DNA of 44,105 bases, from contig JAIFLB010000065.1 in assembly GCA_020049245.1 (NCBI GenBank), forward strand, positions 1 through 44,105, read 5' to 3'. The notes under the pieces are model-generated. The model saw nothing but the letters and a program-made list of their open reading frames with translations. It was not told the origin of the DNA and did no database searches. The DNA is from Betaproteobacteria bacterium (lineage in GTDB: Bacteria > Pseudomonadota > Gammaproteobacteria > Burkholderiales > Thiobacillaceae). Shown one piece after another: positions 13,384 to 21,428 of this stretch; within the stretch, counting starts at the first letter, position 1, and each line of letters starts with the position of its first letter. The position numbers and the translations under genes were made by a program.

Positions 13384-14907
13384 GTGGCTGTTGCCGAGTT
13401 CGTAATTCCCGAGCTGACTGAATATACGGTCGTCCCCAAAATCAATCCGGGTGCGATGGAGAAGGTCAAATCGTTTGTCGCGCCTCAAGGCCCTCAAGAA
13501 TACTTGGGATACCCCTGGGAATTGGGCGCCGACTGGAAAGAGCGTGCCATCGACAAGATGGGTGACTTGCTGGGCAAGTATCGTTCACTGCGTGTATTTA
13601 TGGATGCCTGCGTACATTGTGGCGCCTGCACAGATAAATGCCATTATTTCCTGGGGACAGCAGATCCGAACAATATGCCGGTTGCACGCCAGGATTTGAT
13701 GCGTAAAGTCTACCGGCGCTACTTTACTTTGCCGGGCAAGATTGCTCCATGGTTAGTCGGTGCCGAAGACCTGACTGAAGACGTGCTGAATCAGTGGTAC
13801 ACCTATTATCACCAGTGCTCGGAATGTCGTCGTTGCTCGGTGTATTGTCCTTATGGAATCGACACTGCTGAAGTCACCATGGCGGGTCGTGAAATTCTGA
13901 ACTATGTAGGTGTAGGTCAGAAATACTCCAACGAAATTCTGGTCAAGGTACAGAAAATCGGGAACAACCTCGGCTTGCCTGGTCCCGCCCTGGAAGACAC
14001 GCTACTTGGCTTGGAAGAGGATATCGAGGCGGATACCGGCGTCCCAGTCAAGATGCCACTCGACGTAGTCGGTGCCGAAATTATGCTGGTGACGCCATCA
14101 GCCGACTTCTTCTCCGAGCCCCATGTTGAATCATTGATCGGCTATGCCAAAGTATTCCATGCTGCAGGCGTATCTTGGACTTTATCGAGCAAAGCGTCTG
14201 AGGCAGGAAATTTCGGCTTGTTTAATGGCAGTTACGAGACCATGCAGAAAGTTGCCATGCGGATTCGTGATGCCGCGCTGGAGCTTGGATGCAAACGCAT
14301 TATTGTCGGCGAATGCGGTCACGCTTGGCGGGTTGCCTATAGCTTCTGGAATACTCTGACTGGTATTGGTTACGGCGGGGAAGACCCGTTTTCCAAGAAA
14401 CTTCAGCAGCAATTGGATAACCGGTATCCGCAACCGATGCATATATGCGAATACACCTGGGATTTGATTGAAAGCGGTGTACTTAAATTCGACAAGTCTC
14501 TGAACGACAATCGTGTCATTACATTCCACGATTCCTGCAACGTCGCTCGTGGATCTCGAATGGGTACCGAACCCGGGGGACAGTTCACCATCCCAAGAAA
14601 CATCATCAGGGCCGTGGCAAACAACTTCCAGGACATGCCCGACGATACTATCGGAGAAGGTACTTTCTGTTGCGGCGGCGGCGGCGGCTTGTTGACCGAT
14701 GACTTGATTGAAGTCCGCGTAAAAGGCGCATTACCTCGCATGAATGCCTACAACAGTGTTGTAAAAGGCAATCAGGTCAATTTCCTGGCGTTGATATGCG
14801 CGATTTGCAAGGCCCAATTTACCAAGGTGTTCCCGTATTACGGATTTGATCGTGGTCAGGTCGGTGGCGTGCACCAGCTCGTCAGTACGGCCATCAAGCT
14901 GGATTGA
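13384..14907 (+). CDS. dsrK: DsrK, HdrD-like iron-sulfur subunit facing DsrC
   Basis: This 507-residue cytoplasmic subunit of DsrMKJOP is related to heterodisulfide reductase HdrD and is the presumed interaction site for DsrC. Two [4Fe-4S] motifs are visible: C76, C79, C82, C86 (CVHCGACTDKC) and C145, C148, C151, C155 (CSECRRCSVYC). Two CCG-type domains follow, with GECGHAW, HDSCNVARG and the FCCGGGGGLL block, which probably hold the non-cubane catalytic cluster. The start is GTG at 13384 with AAGGAG 5 bases upstream. It is followed by a stem-loop and dsrL. Confidence 0.96.
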   Translation: MAVAEFVIPELTEYTVVPKINPGAMEKVKSFVAPQGPQEYLGYPWELGADWKERAIDKMGDLLGKYRSLRVFMDACVHCGACTDKCHYFLGTADPNNMPVARQDLMRKVYRRYFTLPGKIAPWLVGAEDLTEDVLNQWYTYYHQCSECRRCSVYCPYGIDTAEVTMAGREILNYVGVGQKYSNEILVKVQKIGNNLGLPGPALEDTLLGLEEDIEADTGVPVKMPLDVVGAEIMLVTPSADFFSEPHVESLIGYAKVFHAAGVSWTLSSKASEAGNFGLFNGSYETMQKVAMRIRDAALELGCKRIIVGECGHAWRVAYSFWNTLTGIGYGGEDPFSKKLQQQLDNRYPQPMHICEYTWDLIESGVLKFDKSLNDNRVITFHDSCNVARGSRMGTEPGGQFTIPRNIIRAVANNFQDMPDDTIGEGTFCCGGGGGLLTDDLIEVRVKGALPRMNAYNSVVKGNQVNFLALICAICKAQFTKVFPYYGFDRGQVGGVHQLVSTAIKLD

Positions 14908-14921
14908 TTTTGATACTGAGC

Positions 14922-14939
14922 GGTACGGTATGCCGTACC
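14922..14939 (+). other. Stem-loop in the dsrK-dsrL gap
   Basis: GGTACGG and CCGTACC are perfect complements around TATG, 14 bases after the dsrK stop. Only a short ATTTT follows about 5 bases later, so termination is unlikely to be efficient. It fits the recurring pattern of stem-loops in the longer gaps of this operon. Confidence 0.65.
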
Positions 14940-15000
14940 AATGAAATTTTAGGTGCAGTTAGAAAATGCGCCGTGTGCAATTGACGATAGGAGAGCGAAG

Positions 15001-16962
15001 ATGGCTGTCACTTCAAAAGATGTAAAGAAAACCGAGGGTTTGTCCTGGCGTCGGTACAAAGAAGGCGAAACGAGCAAGAACTATCGCCGTTCACAGGAGC
15101 TGATCTTCCAAGCTAGCTGGACCCATAAATGTCCTGAATATGTTCTCTCAACACCGCCTTGCCAGGGATCTTGCCCCGCAGGGGAGGACATTCGCGGCTA
15201 TCTGAACATTGCGCGCGGAATTGAAAAACCGCCGGTTGGCATGACCTGGCAGGAATTCGCTTTCCGTCGCATTACTGATGCAAATCCGTTCCCGGCTGTC
15301 ATGGGCCGTGTTTGTCCGGCGCCTTGTGAGTCCGGTTGTAACCGCAACCAGGTGGAAGACCATGTCGGCATCAACTCGGTTGAGCACTTCATTGGCAACT
15401 GGGGCCTCAACAACAGCATGAAGTTTGATGCGGTCAGTGTTGCTCCCTCCGGCAAAAAAGTTGCCATCATCGGTGGTGGTCCTGCCGGTCTGGCTGCCGC
15501 GTATCAATTAGCCAAAAAGGGTCATGCCTGTACCATTTTTGATGATCACGCCGAACTTGGCGGCATGATGCGCTACGGTATTCCCGGTTTCCGCACACCA
15601 CGCAATGTGCTTGATGGTGAAATCCAACGCATTCTGGATCTTGGCGTTGAAACCCGTTTGAACTGCCGTATTGGCAGCGATATCACCATGGATCAAATCG
15701 AAAAAGACTTCGATGCCATCTTCATGGGTCTGGGTGCTCAATCTGGACGTGCTTTGCCGGTTCCCGGTGCGGAAGCCCCCAATTGCGTAACCGCAATGTC
15801 GTTCTTGCGCGCCTTCAACGAAGGTCGTCTGCAACACGTTGGTAGCAAGGTTGTTGTTATTGGTGGTGGCGATACCTCGATTGACGTTGCAACGGTAGCG
15901 CGTCGTCTGGGCAAAATCACCAATGTGACCGACAAGGATTTGCCGGAACATGTATTGGCTGGTCATACCGCACATGATGTCAGTTCAATTGCAGCCCGTC
16001 AGGGCGCTGAAGTTGTACTGGTTTCTCGTGCCACGATCGACAAGATGGCCGCCAACAAGACCGAAATCGAGCATGCGCAGACCGAAGGTATTGAAATCAT
16101 TGGTGGCGTCACGCCGGTTGCCGTAGTGGTTGGTGCTGATGGCCGTGCAACCGCGCTGCGGGTTGCCGAGTTTGTCATGGAAGGCAATAACACCAAGATC
16201 ATCGAAGGCACCGAGCGCGATCTGCCGGCCGATCTGGTGGTCTCCGCGATTGGTCAGGCAGTTGATTTCAGTGGTCTTGAAGGCTTCAACAACAACAACG
16301 GTTTGATGAAGGCGGACAAAAATTACCGCTTCCCTGGCAAGCCACATGTGTTTGTTGGCGGTGACGTTCTTCGCCCGCACTTGTTGACGACCGCAATCGG
16401 CCATGCCCGCATCGCAGCCGATGGTATCGATGCCTTCTTGAAGAGTGAAGAACTCGACAAGCGCCCGAAAGTTGACGTGCATCACTGGGATATGGTTCGC
16501 AAATGGGTCGAAACCGGTCATGAATACAAAGAACTGCATGGCCAGAATTGGGGTACATCTGCTGAAAAGGGTCTTTTGCACAACTTCGAGGACCGTTCAC
16601 AGAAATATGTGATCCCGTCTACCGAAATGTTCCTTGGCCATTTCATGAACACCCCGCGTCTGAAGCGTCATATCGTTCACCTGGATAAGGAATCAGCCCT
16701 GGGTAACTTTGATGACCGCCTGGGTCAGCTGGATGAAAAGGAAGTGGTTGCTGAAGCCAAACGCTGCATGTCTTGCGGACTATGCTTCGAATGTGACAAC
16801 TGCGTCATCTACTGCCCACAGACTGCCGTGTTCAAGGTCAAGAAGAAAGATGACCCGACGACTGGCCGTTATGTGGATACCGACTATGGCAAGTGCATCG
16901 GCTGTCACATCTGTGCTGACGTGTGCCCGACTGGTTATATCGTCATGGGTATGGGCGAGTAA
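15001..16962 (+). CDS. dsrL: DsrL, NAD(P)-linked iron-sulfur flavoprotein
   Basis: DsrL links DsrAB to the NAD(P) pool and is essential for sulfur oxidation in A. vinosum. The 653-residue protein is GltD-like. An N-terminal cysteine-rich region contains TPPCQGSCPAGEDIRGY and RVCPAPCESGCNR. An FAD-binding IIGGGPAGLAAAY (about 155-170) follows, then a nucleotide-binding VVVIGGGDTSIDVA (about 285-298). A C-terminal double [4Fe-4S] ferredoxin contains CMSCGLCFECDNCVIYC and CIGCHICADVC. The start is ATG at 15001 behind AGGAG. An open extension of 16 codons upstream is not supported. Its end is 8 bases before dsrJ. Confidence 0.95.
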   Translation: MAVTSKDVKKTEGLSWRRYKEGETSKNYRRSQELIFQASWTHKCPEYVLSTPPCQGSCPAGEDIRGYLNIARGIEKPPVGMTWQEFAFRRITDANPFPAVMGRVCPAPCESGCNRNQVEDHVGINSVEHFIGNWGLNNSMKFDAVSVAPSGKKVAIIGGGPAGLAAAYQLAKKGHACTIFDDHAELGGMMRYGIPGFRTPRNVLDGEIQRILDLGVETRLNCRIGSDITMDQIEKDFDAIFMGLGAQSGRALPVPGAEAPNCVTAMSFLRAFNEGRLQHVGSKVVVIGGGDTSIDVATVARRLGKITNVTDKDLPEHVLAGHTAHDVSSIAARQGAEVVLVSRATIDKMAANKTEIEHAQTEGIEIIGGVTPVAVVVGADGRATALRVAEFVMEGNNTKIIEGTERDLPADLVVSAIGQAVDFSGLEGFNNNNGLMKADKNYRFPGKPHVFVGGDVLRPHLLTTAIGHARIAADGIDAFLKSEELDKRPKVDVHHWDMVRKWVETGHEYKELHGQNWGTSAEKGLLHNFEDRSQKYVIPSTEMFLGHFMNTPRLKRHIVHLDKESALGNFDDRLGQLDEKEVVAEAKRCMSCGLCFECDNCVIYCPQTAVFKVKKKDDPTTGRYVDTDYGKCIGCHICADVCPTGYIVMGMGE

Positions 16963-16970
16963 TTTAAAGG

Positions 16971-17438
16971 ATGAACGGCATGGCGAGACTGGCCAATTGG
17001 CTGCGCCTCGTCGCCCTGATCGTTGTTGCAGCCTTTTCGGCTGCAGCAACCGTCCCGGCGGCTGCAGGTGTTGATCTGCCCAAGATTGAAAAGGGCAAAG
17101 GCGATAAATGTGTGGAAGACACACAATTCATGCGCCGTAATCATATGGATCTGCTAAAGCATCATCGTGATGACACGATGCGCAAGGGTATTCGTACTAC
17201 CAAGCACAGTCTCAAGAAATGCGTGGAGTGCCATGCCAGCGAGAAGAGCGGCAGTGTTGCTGCAAGTAAGGAAGACTTCTGTGCCGCCTGTCACAGCTAC
17301 GCAAGTGTCAAACTCGACTGCTGGGATTGCCATGCCACGAAACCCGGTAAGAAACCCCCGACGCAATTGGGGCAAGGTAGGGTTCAGATGCAGTCTTCAC
17401 CCCTGATTGCTGCCACCCAGCCGGGAGAAAGCAAATGA
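16971..17438 (+). CDS. dsrJ: DsrJ, triheme periplasmic cytochrome c
   Basis: This 155-residue protein begins with an uncleaved or cleavable signal segment (about residues 10-32, hydrophobic, ending AAAG). It then has three CXXCH haem sites: CVECH, CAACH and CWDCH. An additional cysteine, C47 (GDKCVED), sits just before the first haem region and matches the unusual Cys axial ligand described for A. vinosum DsrJ (Cys46). It is part of the DsrMKJOP complex. It overlaps dsrO by ATGA. Confidence 0.95.
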   Translation: MNGMARLANWLRLVALIVVAAFSAAATVPAAAGVDLPKIEKGKGDKCVEDTQFMRRNHMDLLKHHRDDTMRKGIRTTKHSLKKCVECHASEKSGSVAASKEDFCAACHSYASVKLDCWDCHATKPGKKPPTQLGQGRVQMQSSPLIAATQPGESK

Positions 17439-18187
17439 ACGACCAAATCAATACCAATTCCGTCGAGGCGCAAGCACGACGTGATTTCCTCAAGACTGGT
17501 GCGCTGGTTGTCGGTGCGACGCTGGCCCCCGGCGTGTTGTTCTACGGCGTTGCTCACAGCCGTGCGCCGGAAGAAGCCGCTTCAAGCGACAAGCGCTATG
17601 GGCTGCTGATCGATACGACCAAGTGTGGCAATGGCTGCAACGACTGTGTCACCGCCTGCAATACTGAAAATGGCCTGTCCGGTGAAACTGGTCCGCAAGA
17701 CAGTCAGTGGATACGCAAGGTGGATATCAAGGATTTGCGCACGGGTTATGTGCAAAGTCTGCCGATGATGTGTCAGCACTGCGAAAATCCGCCTTGTGTC
17801 GATGTTTGCCCCACCAGCGCATCGATGAAACGCGCTGACGGCATCGTTCTGGTGGACCGACACACCTGCATCGGATGCCGCTACTGCATGATGGCTTGCC
17901 CGTACAAAGCGCGTTCCTTCGTGCATGAGCCATTGACTGACCAGAACCCCGAAGTGCCGCGCGGCAAGGGATGTGTCGAGTCCTGCACTTTCTGTGTCCA
18001 GCGTGTCGATCGCGACGAGCAGCCAGCCTGCGTCGAGGCTTGCAATAAGCAGGGCCATGGCGCCATGATTTTTGGCGATCTCAAAGATCCCGAAAGTGAG
18101 CTAAACAAGGCACTCAAGTCGGCGTCGAGTATCGAGGTGCGTGCCGATTTGGCACTCAACACCGGCGTTCGTTATCAAGGGATTTAA
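17435..18187 (+). CDS. dsrO: DsrO, periplasmic ferredoxin-like Fe-S subunit with Tat signal
   Basis: The 250-residue protein starts with a twin-arginine signal (RRDFLKT, R15-R16, then a hydrophobic stretch), so it is exported folded. Four [4Fe-4S] sites are visible, including CGNGCNDCVTAC, CQHCENPPCVDVC, CIGCRYCMMAC and CVESCTFC. It passes electrons between DsrJ and DsrP. It is translationally coupled to dsrJ (ATGA overlap) and 3 bases from dsrP. Confidence 0.95.
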   Translation: MNDQINTNSVEAQARRDFLKTGALVVGATLAPGVLFYGVAHSRAPEEAASSDKRYGLLIDTTKCGNGCNDCVTACNTENGLSGETGPQDSQWIRKVDIKDLRTGYVQSLPMMCQHCENPPCVDVCPTSASMKRADGIVLVDRHTCIGCRYCMMACPYKARSFVHEPLTDQNPEVPRGKGCVESCTFCVQRVDRDEQPACVEACNKQGHGAMIFGDLKDPESELNKALKSASSIEVRADLALNTGVRYQGI

Positions 18188-18190
18188 TTT

Positions 18191-19408
18191 ATGGCGCAAG
18201 AACACTGCACGAATCAAGGTGAGTGCCGCACCGGTCAGTTCATCACTTTGCTCGCGTTGGGCGGACTGGTGATTCTGGGCGCGCTGTACGCCTTTTTTAC
18301 GCTGGAACATCATGGTCATGTCCTGACCGGCATGAACAACCAGGTCGTTTGGGGACTCCCACATGTGTTTGCGGTCTTTCTTATTGTTGCCGCGTCAGGC
18401 GCGCTAAATGTGGCGTCGATTGGTTCGGTCTTCGGCAAAGATGTCTACAAGAAACGTGCGCCGCTGTCCGGCATGCTGGCCTTGGCCTTGTTGGCTGGCG
18501 GACTGGCTGTTCTGGTGCTTGATCTGGGGCGTCCGGACCGTTTGATCGTGGCGATGACGCATTACAACTTCCGGTCCATCTTCGCCTGGAACATGATCTT
18601 TTATAACGGCTTCTTTGCCATTGTCGGTCTCTATCTGATTACCCTGATGGATCGCAACCTTAAAGGCTGGTCGAAACCAGTTGGTTATATGGCATTTTTC
18701 TGGCGTCTGGCTTTGACCACCGCAACTGGCTCGATTTTCGGTTTTCTGGTTGCACGCGCTGGCTACAATTCCGCGTTGATGGCGCCGATGTTCATCATCA
18801 TGTCGTTTGCATACGGACTGGCCATTTTCATGGTGGTTCAGTCCTCCATGTACTACTGGAATGGTTTGGTGCTCGATGATGGCGTGCGGCGGCGCATGAA
18901 AAATCTGTTGGCGGTTTTTGTCGGCGCTTCGTTGTATTTCACCGTGGTGTTTCACCTGACCAATCTTTATTTCGCCAAACAGTGGGATTTCGAACGTTTC
19001 ATCCTGCTCGATGGTGGCATTTACACTCAGATTTTCTGGATCGGGCAGATTCTCCTAGGCGGCATAGTGCCGTTGATCCTCCTGTTCATGCCGCGTACAC
19101 AGGATGCCCAGAAGATTTGCTTCTGCTTCTTGGCGCCGTTGCTGGTCATCCTCGGTGGTCTTGCTCAAATGTACGTCACCATCATTGGTGGGCAGGCTTT
19201 CCCGATGCAGATGTTCCCGGGTCATGAAGTTACCAGCACTTTCTATGATGGCGTGGTCGCACAGTACAACCCGACCGTATACGAATGGCTGCTGGGTATC
19301 GGTGGTGTCGGTATTACTTTCGTGCTGACGGTTATTGCGGTACGTGCCTTCAAATTCATGCCGCAGGACGATTTCCATGTTCTGCAGATGAGAAGAAGTA
19401 CAGACTGA
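18191..19408 (+). CDS. dsrP: DsrP, NrfD-family quinone-reactive membrane subunit
   Basis: This 405-residue integral membrane protein has about ten hydrophobic segments and belongs to the NrfD/PsrC family. It completes the DsrMKJOP complex as a second quinone site. Recognisable family regions are LDLGRPDRL, HYNFRSIFAWNM and YYWNGLVLDD. The ATG follows AATTT and has no strong ribosome site, so translation probably depends on coupling to dsrO 3 bases upstream. A clear intrinsic terminator follows, ending the main dsr transcript. Confidence 0.94.
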   Translation: MAQEHCTNQGECRTGQFITLLALGGLVILGALYAFFTLEHHGHVLTGMNNQVVWGLPHVFAVFLIVAASGALNVASIGSVFGKDVYKKRAPLSGMLALALLAGGLAVLVLDLGRPDRLIVAMTHYNFRSIFAWNMIFYNGFFAIVGLYLITLMDRNLKGWSKPVGYMAFFWRLALTTATGSIFGFLVARAGYNSALMAPMFIIMSFAYGLAIFMVVQSSMYYWNGLVLDDGVRRRMKNLLAVFVGASLYFTVVFHLTNLYFAKQWDFERFILLDGGIYTQIFWIGQILLGGIVPLILLFMPRTQDAQKICFCFLAPLLVILGGLAQMYVTIIGGQAFPMQMFPGHEVTSTFYDGVVAQYNPTVYEWLLGIGGVGITFVLTVIAVRAFKFMPQDDFHVLQMRRSTD

Positions 19409-19440
19409 CAAAGTTTGAATTTGCAAACCGCATCAAGCAA

Positions 19441-19479
19441 AAAGCAAAAAGCCGACAAAATTAGTCGGCTTTTTGCTTT
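19441..19479 (+). terminator. Rho-independent terminator after dsrP
   Basis: An A-rich left arm runs into GCCGAC (19441-19456). It is complementary to GTCGGC plus a T-rich tail (19464-19479) across the loop AAAATTA, giving up to 16 pairs with five T directly after the GC core. The form is classic, and because both arms carry A/T runs it could work in both directions. It separates dsrABEFHCMKLJOP from dsrN-dsrR-cysG. Confidence 0.9.
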
Positions 19480-19499
19480 CAGCCCGGTAAAATTTCTCC

Positions 19500-20915
19500 A
19501 TGCCGCATCTATTTCTTTCCGCCGCTCACAAGTCCTCAGGCAAAACCACGGTTACGCTGGGCTTGTGTCGTGCCTTGCACGATCGGGGCATGAGGGTGCA
19601 GGCGTTCAAGAAGGGGCCGGATTACATCGACCCGATCTGGCATGGCAAGGCCAGCGAACAGCCCAGTTACAACCTTGATTTTCACCTGATGGAGCAGGAC
19701 GAAATCCTGGCTCTGTTCCATCGTCATGCTGCTCGCGCCGATATCAGCCTGATCGAAGGCAACAAGGGTTTGTACGACGGCATGGACGTTGAAGGCAGCA
19801 ACAGCAACGCGGCCTTGGCCAAGTTGCTTGGCGCGCCGGTTGTACTGGTATTGGATAGCGTTGGCATGACGCGCGGTGTGGCACCGTTGATCCTTGGTTA
19901 CCAAGCATTCGACCCGGCGATCAATATCGCCGGCGTGATTCTCAACAAGGTCGGTGGGCCGCGCCATGAAGAAAAGCTGCGTGCCGTGATCGAGCGCTAT
20001 ACCGATGTGAAAGTCCTGGGTGCGGTGCGCATGGACCCAAATCTGGCAATTGTCGAACGGCACCTGGGTTTGATGCCGGGTAACGAAGCGGAACAGGCAG
20101 AAGCCCGCATCCAAACCATAGCCGGCAGAATCAAGGCGCAGGTTGATCTGGATACCATCGTACAGGTGGCTCAGAGTGCGCAACTGCCACCAGTGGCGGT
20201 CGAGATGCCAAAACCTCGCTCCACGGCTGAAGGCTTGAAACTGGCCTATGCCAATGACAGATCGTTCGGTTTCTATTATCAGGAAGACCTGGACACTTTG
20301 CGTGCCGCCGGTGTGCAACTGATACCGCTCAATACGCTGACGGATTCGCGCTTGCCGGCTGTCGACGGTTTGCTGATTGGCGGCGGATTTCCCGAGATGT
20401 TCGTCACGCAACTGGCTGCCAATCAGTCCCTGCGCCACAACATACGCCAGGCTGTCGAAAACGGCTTGCCTGTGTATGCCGAGTGTGGGGGGTTGATGTA
20501 CCTGTCGCGCTCGGTGCGCTGGAATGAGCATTTTGGCGAGATGGTCGGCATTATCCCGGGGGATGTCGTGATGGGCGCGCGTCCGGTTGGGCGGGGGTAT
20601 GCCGCCTTGGGCGAAACGACAGAGGGACTTTGGCCGCCACATGCGGAGACGATCCCTGCCCATGAATTTCACTATTCCCACTTGGAAAATCTGGATGACG
20701 GTCTTAACTATGCTTACCGAGTATTGCGCGGCCAGGGCATCGACGGCACGCATGACGGATTTGTCTGGAACAACCTGCTGGCTTCCTACTGTCACCGTCG
20801 CGGTAGTGGGGCACGTGGCTGGATTGCCCCTTTTTTAACCAAGGTCACGGCTTACCATTTGGCGCGCATCAGCCCAAGCGCCGCTGACCGTAACGTCGTA
20901 TGTCAAGCGGCCTGA
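19500..20915 (+). CDS. dsrN: DsrN, cobyrinic-acid a,c-diamide synthase-like sirohaem amidase
   Basis: This 471-residue member of the CbiA/CobB family is proposed to amidate sirohaem for DsrAB using glutamine. The N-terminal P-loop-like AAHKSSGKTTVTLGL (about 8-22) and KKGPDYIDPIWH identify the ATP-binding synthetase domain. A C-terminal glutaminase-like domain has LLIGGGFPEMF and the nucleophile cysteine in YAECGGLMYL (about residue 329). The ATG at 19500 lacks a strong ribosome site. It starts 20 bases after the terminator, so it needs its own promoter or read-through. The last 10-15 residues after FLTKVTAYH look unstructured. Confidence 0.92.
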   Translation: MPHLFLSAAHKSSGKTTVTLGLCRALHDRGMRVQAFKKGPDYIDPIWHGKASEQPSYNLDFHLMEQDEILALFHRHAARADISLIEGNKGLYDGMDVEGSNSNAALAKLLGAPVVLVLDSVGMTRGVAPLILGYQAFDPAINIAGVILNKVGGPRHEEKLRAVIERYTDVKVLGAVRMDPNLAIVERHLGLMPGNEAEQAEARIQTIAGRIKAQVDLDTIVQVAQSAQLPPVAVEMPKPRSTAEGLKLAYANDRSFGFYYQEDLDTLRAAGVQLIPLNTLTDSRLPAVDGLLIGGGFPEMFVTQLAANQSLRHNIRQAVENGLPVYAECGGLMYLSRSVRWNEHFGEMVGIIPGDVVMGARPVGRGYAALGETTEGLWPPHAETIPAHEFHYSHLENLDDGLNYAYRVLRGQGIDGTHDGFVWNNLLASYCHRRGSGARGWIAPFLTKVTAYHLARISPSAADRNVVCQAA

Positions 20916-20933
20916 ATTTTTTTGCAAGTCCAC

Positions 20934-20948
20934 CGGAGCATGTCTCCG
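20934..20948 (+). other. Short stem-loop in the dsrN-dsrR gap
   Basis: CGGAG and CTCCG flank CATGT and are followed by TTTTAT. The stem is only five pairs. It lies 19 bases before the dsrR start and could be a weak terminator or a leader element. It is listed mainly because it continues the gap-hairpin pattern. Confidence 0.45.
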
Positions 20949-20967
20949 TTTTATGAGAGGAAATGAA

Positions 20968-21342
20968 ATGATCAGTCTGACCAAACAAGCCGCGGACCAG
21001 ATCCGCACTGCCGCCATTGAATCGGGTGCCGACAACCTGGGCTTGCGTATTGCCGCGCGGGTCAATGATGCCGGCATGCTGGAATTCGGCATGGGATTCG
21101 ATGAAGAGCGCAGCAATGATGCAGCGGTTGATTCCTGGGGCGTCACGTTGTTGATCAACGCTCAATCGAAGCCTTACCTTGACGATGTGACGATTGATTT
21201 CACCGAAGTCAATCCAGGCGAAAGCCGCTTCGTGTTCAGCAAGGCCAGTGCTGGCGGTGGTTGTGGTAGTGGTGGCGGCGGTGGCGGTGGTTGTGGCAGC
21301 GGTGGCTGTGGTACTGGTGGCGGCTGCGGTAGCAGCAACTGA
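20968..21342 (+). CDS. dsrR: DsrR, A-type (IscA-like) protein with a Gly/Cys-rich tail
   Basis: The 124-residue protein has the IscA/ErpA fold pattern (ISLTKQAADQIRTAA, LGLRIAARVNDAG, LEFGMGFDEE, WGVTLLINAQSKPYLDDVTIDF). The first conserved Fe-S cysteine of A-type carriers is absent. All its cysteines are in a roughly 30-residue C-terminal tail of Gly, Cys and Ser, which replaces the usual CGCG motif. DsrR of A. vinosum is reported to lack the Fe-S cysteines and to act post-transcriptionally on dsr expression. The start is ATG at 20968 behind GAGAGG, rather than the ATG at 20953 that lies in front of the ribosome site. A stem-loop follows the stop. Confidence 0.9.
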   Translation: MISLTKQAADQIRTAAIESGADNLGLRIAARVNDAGMLEFGMGFDEERSNDAAVDSWGVTLLINAQSKPYLDDVTIDFTEVNPGESRFVFSKASAGGGCGSGGGGGGGCGSGGCGTGGGCGSSN

Positions 21343-21349
21343 TCAGTAA

Positions 21350-21381
21350 AGCGCCATCCCCGATTCCGGAGGGGTGGCGCT
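21350..21381 (+). terminator. Stem-loop after dsrR, possible weak terminator
   Basis: AGCGCCA-T-CCCC (21350-21361) pairs with GGGG-TGGCGCT (21371-21381) with one bulged T, giving 11 pairs. A four-T run (GTTTTATTG) comes about 9 bases later. That is too far for a typical intrinsic terminator, so partial termination or mRNA stabilisation before cysG is the best reading. Confidence 0.5.
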
Positions 21382-21428
21382 AAGCAAGACGTTTTATTGT
21401 AATTTTGCGCAATTCTTGATTGAGCACT

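Noticed and set aside
19536..20795. A 419-codon open frame on the minus strand
   Set aside because: It is fully antisense to dsrN, which has clear family motifs. The antisense product is rich in His, Arg and Gln and has no recognisable domain.
21253..21342. G-rich repetitive stretch as a non-coding microsatellite
   Set aside because: It is in frame with dsrR and encodes its Gly/Cys-rich C-terminal tail, with the stop at the expected place.
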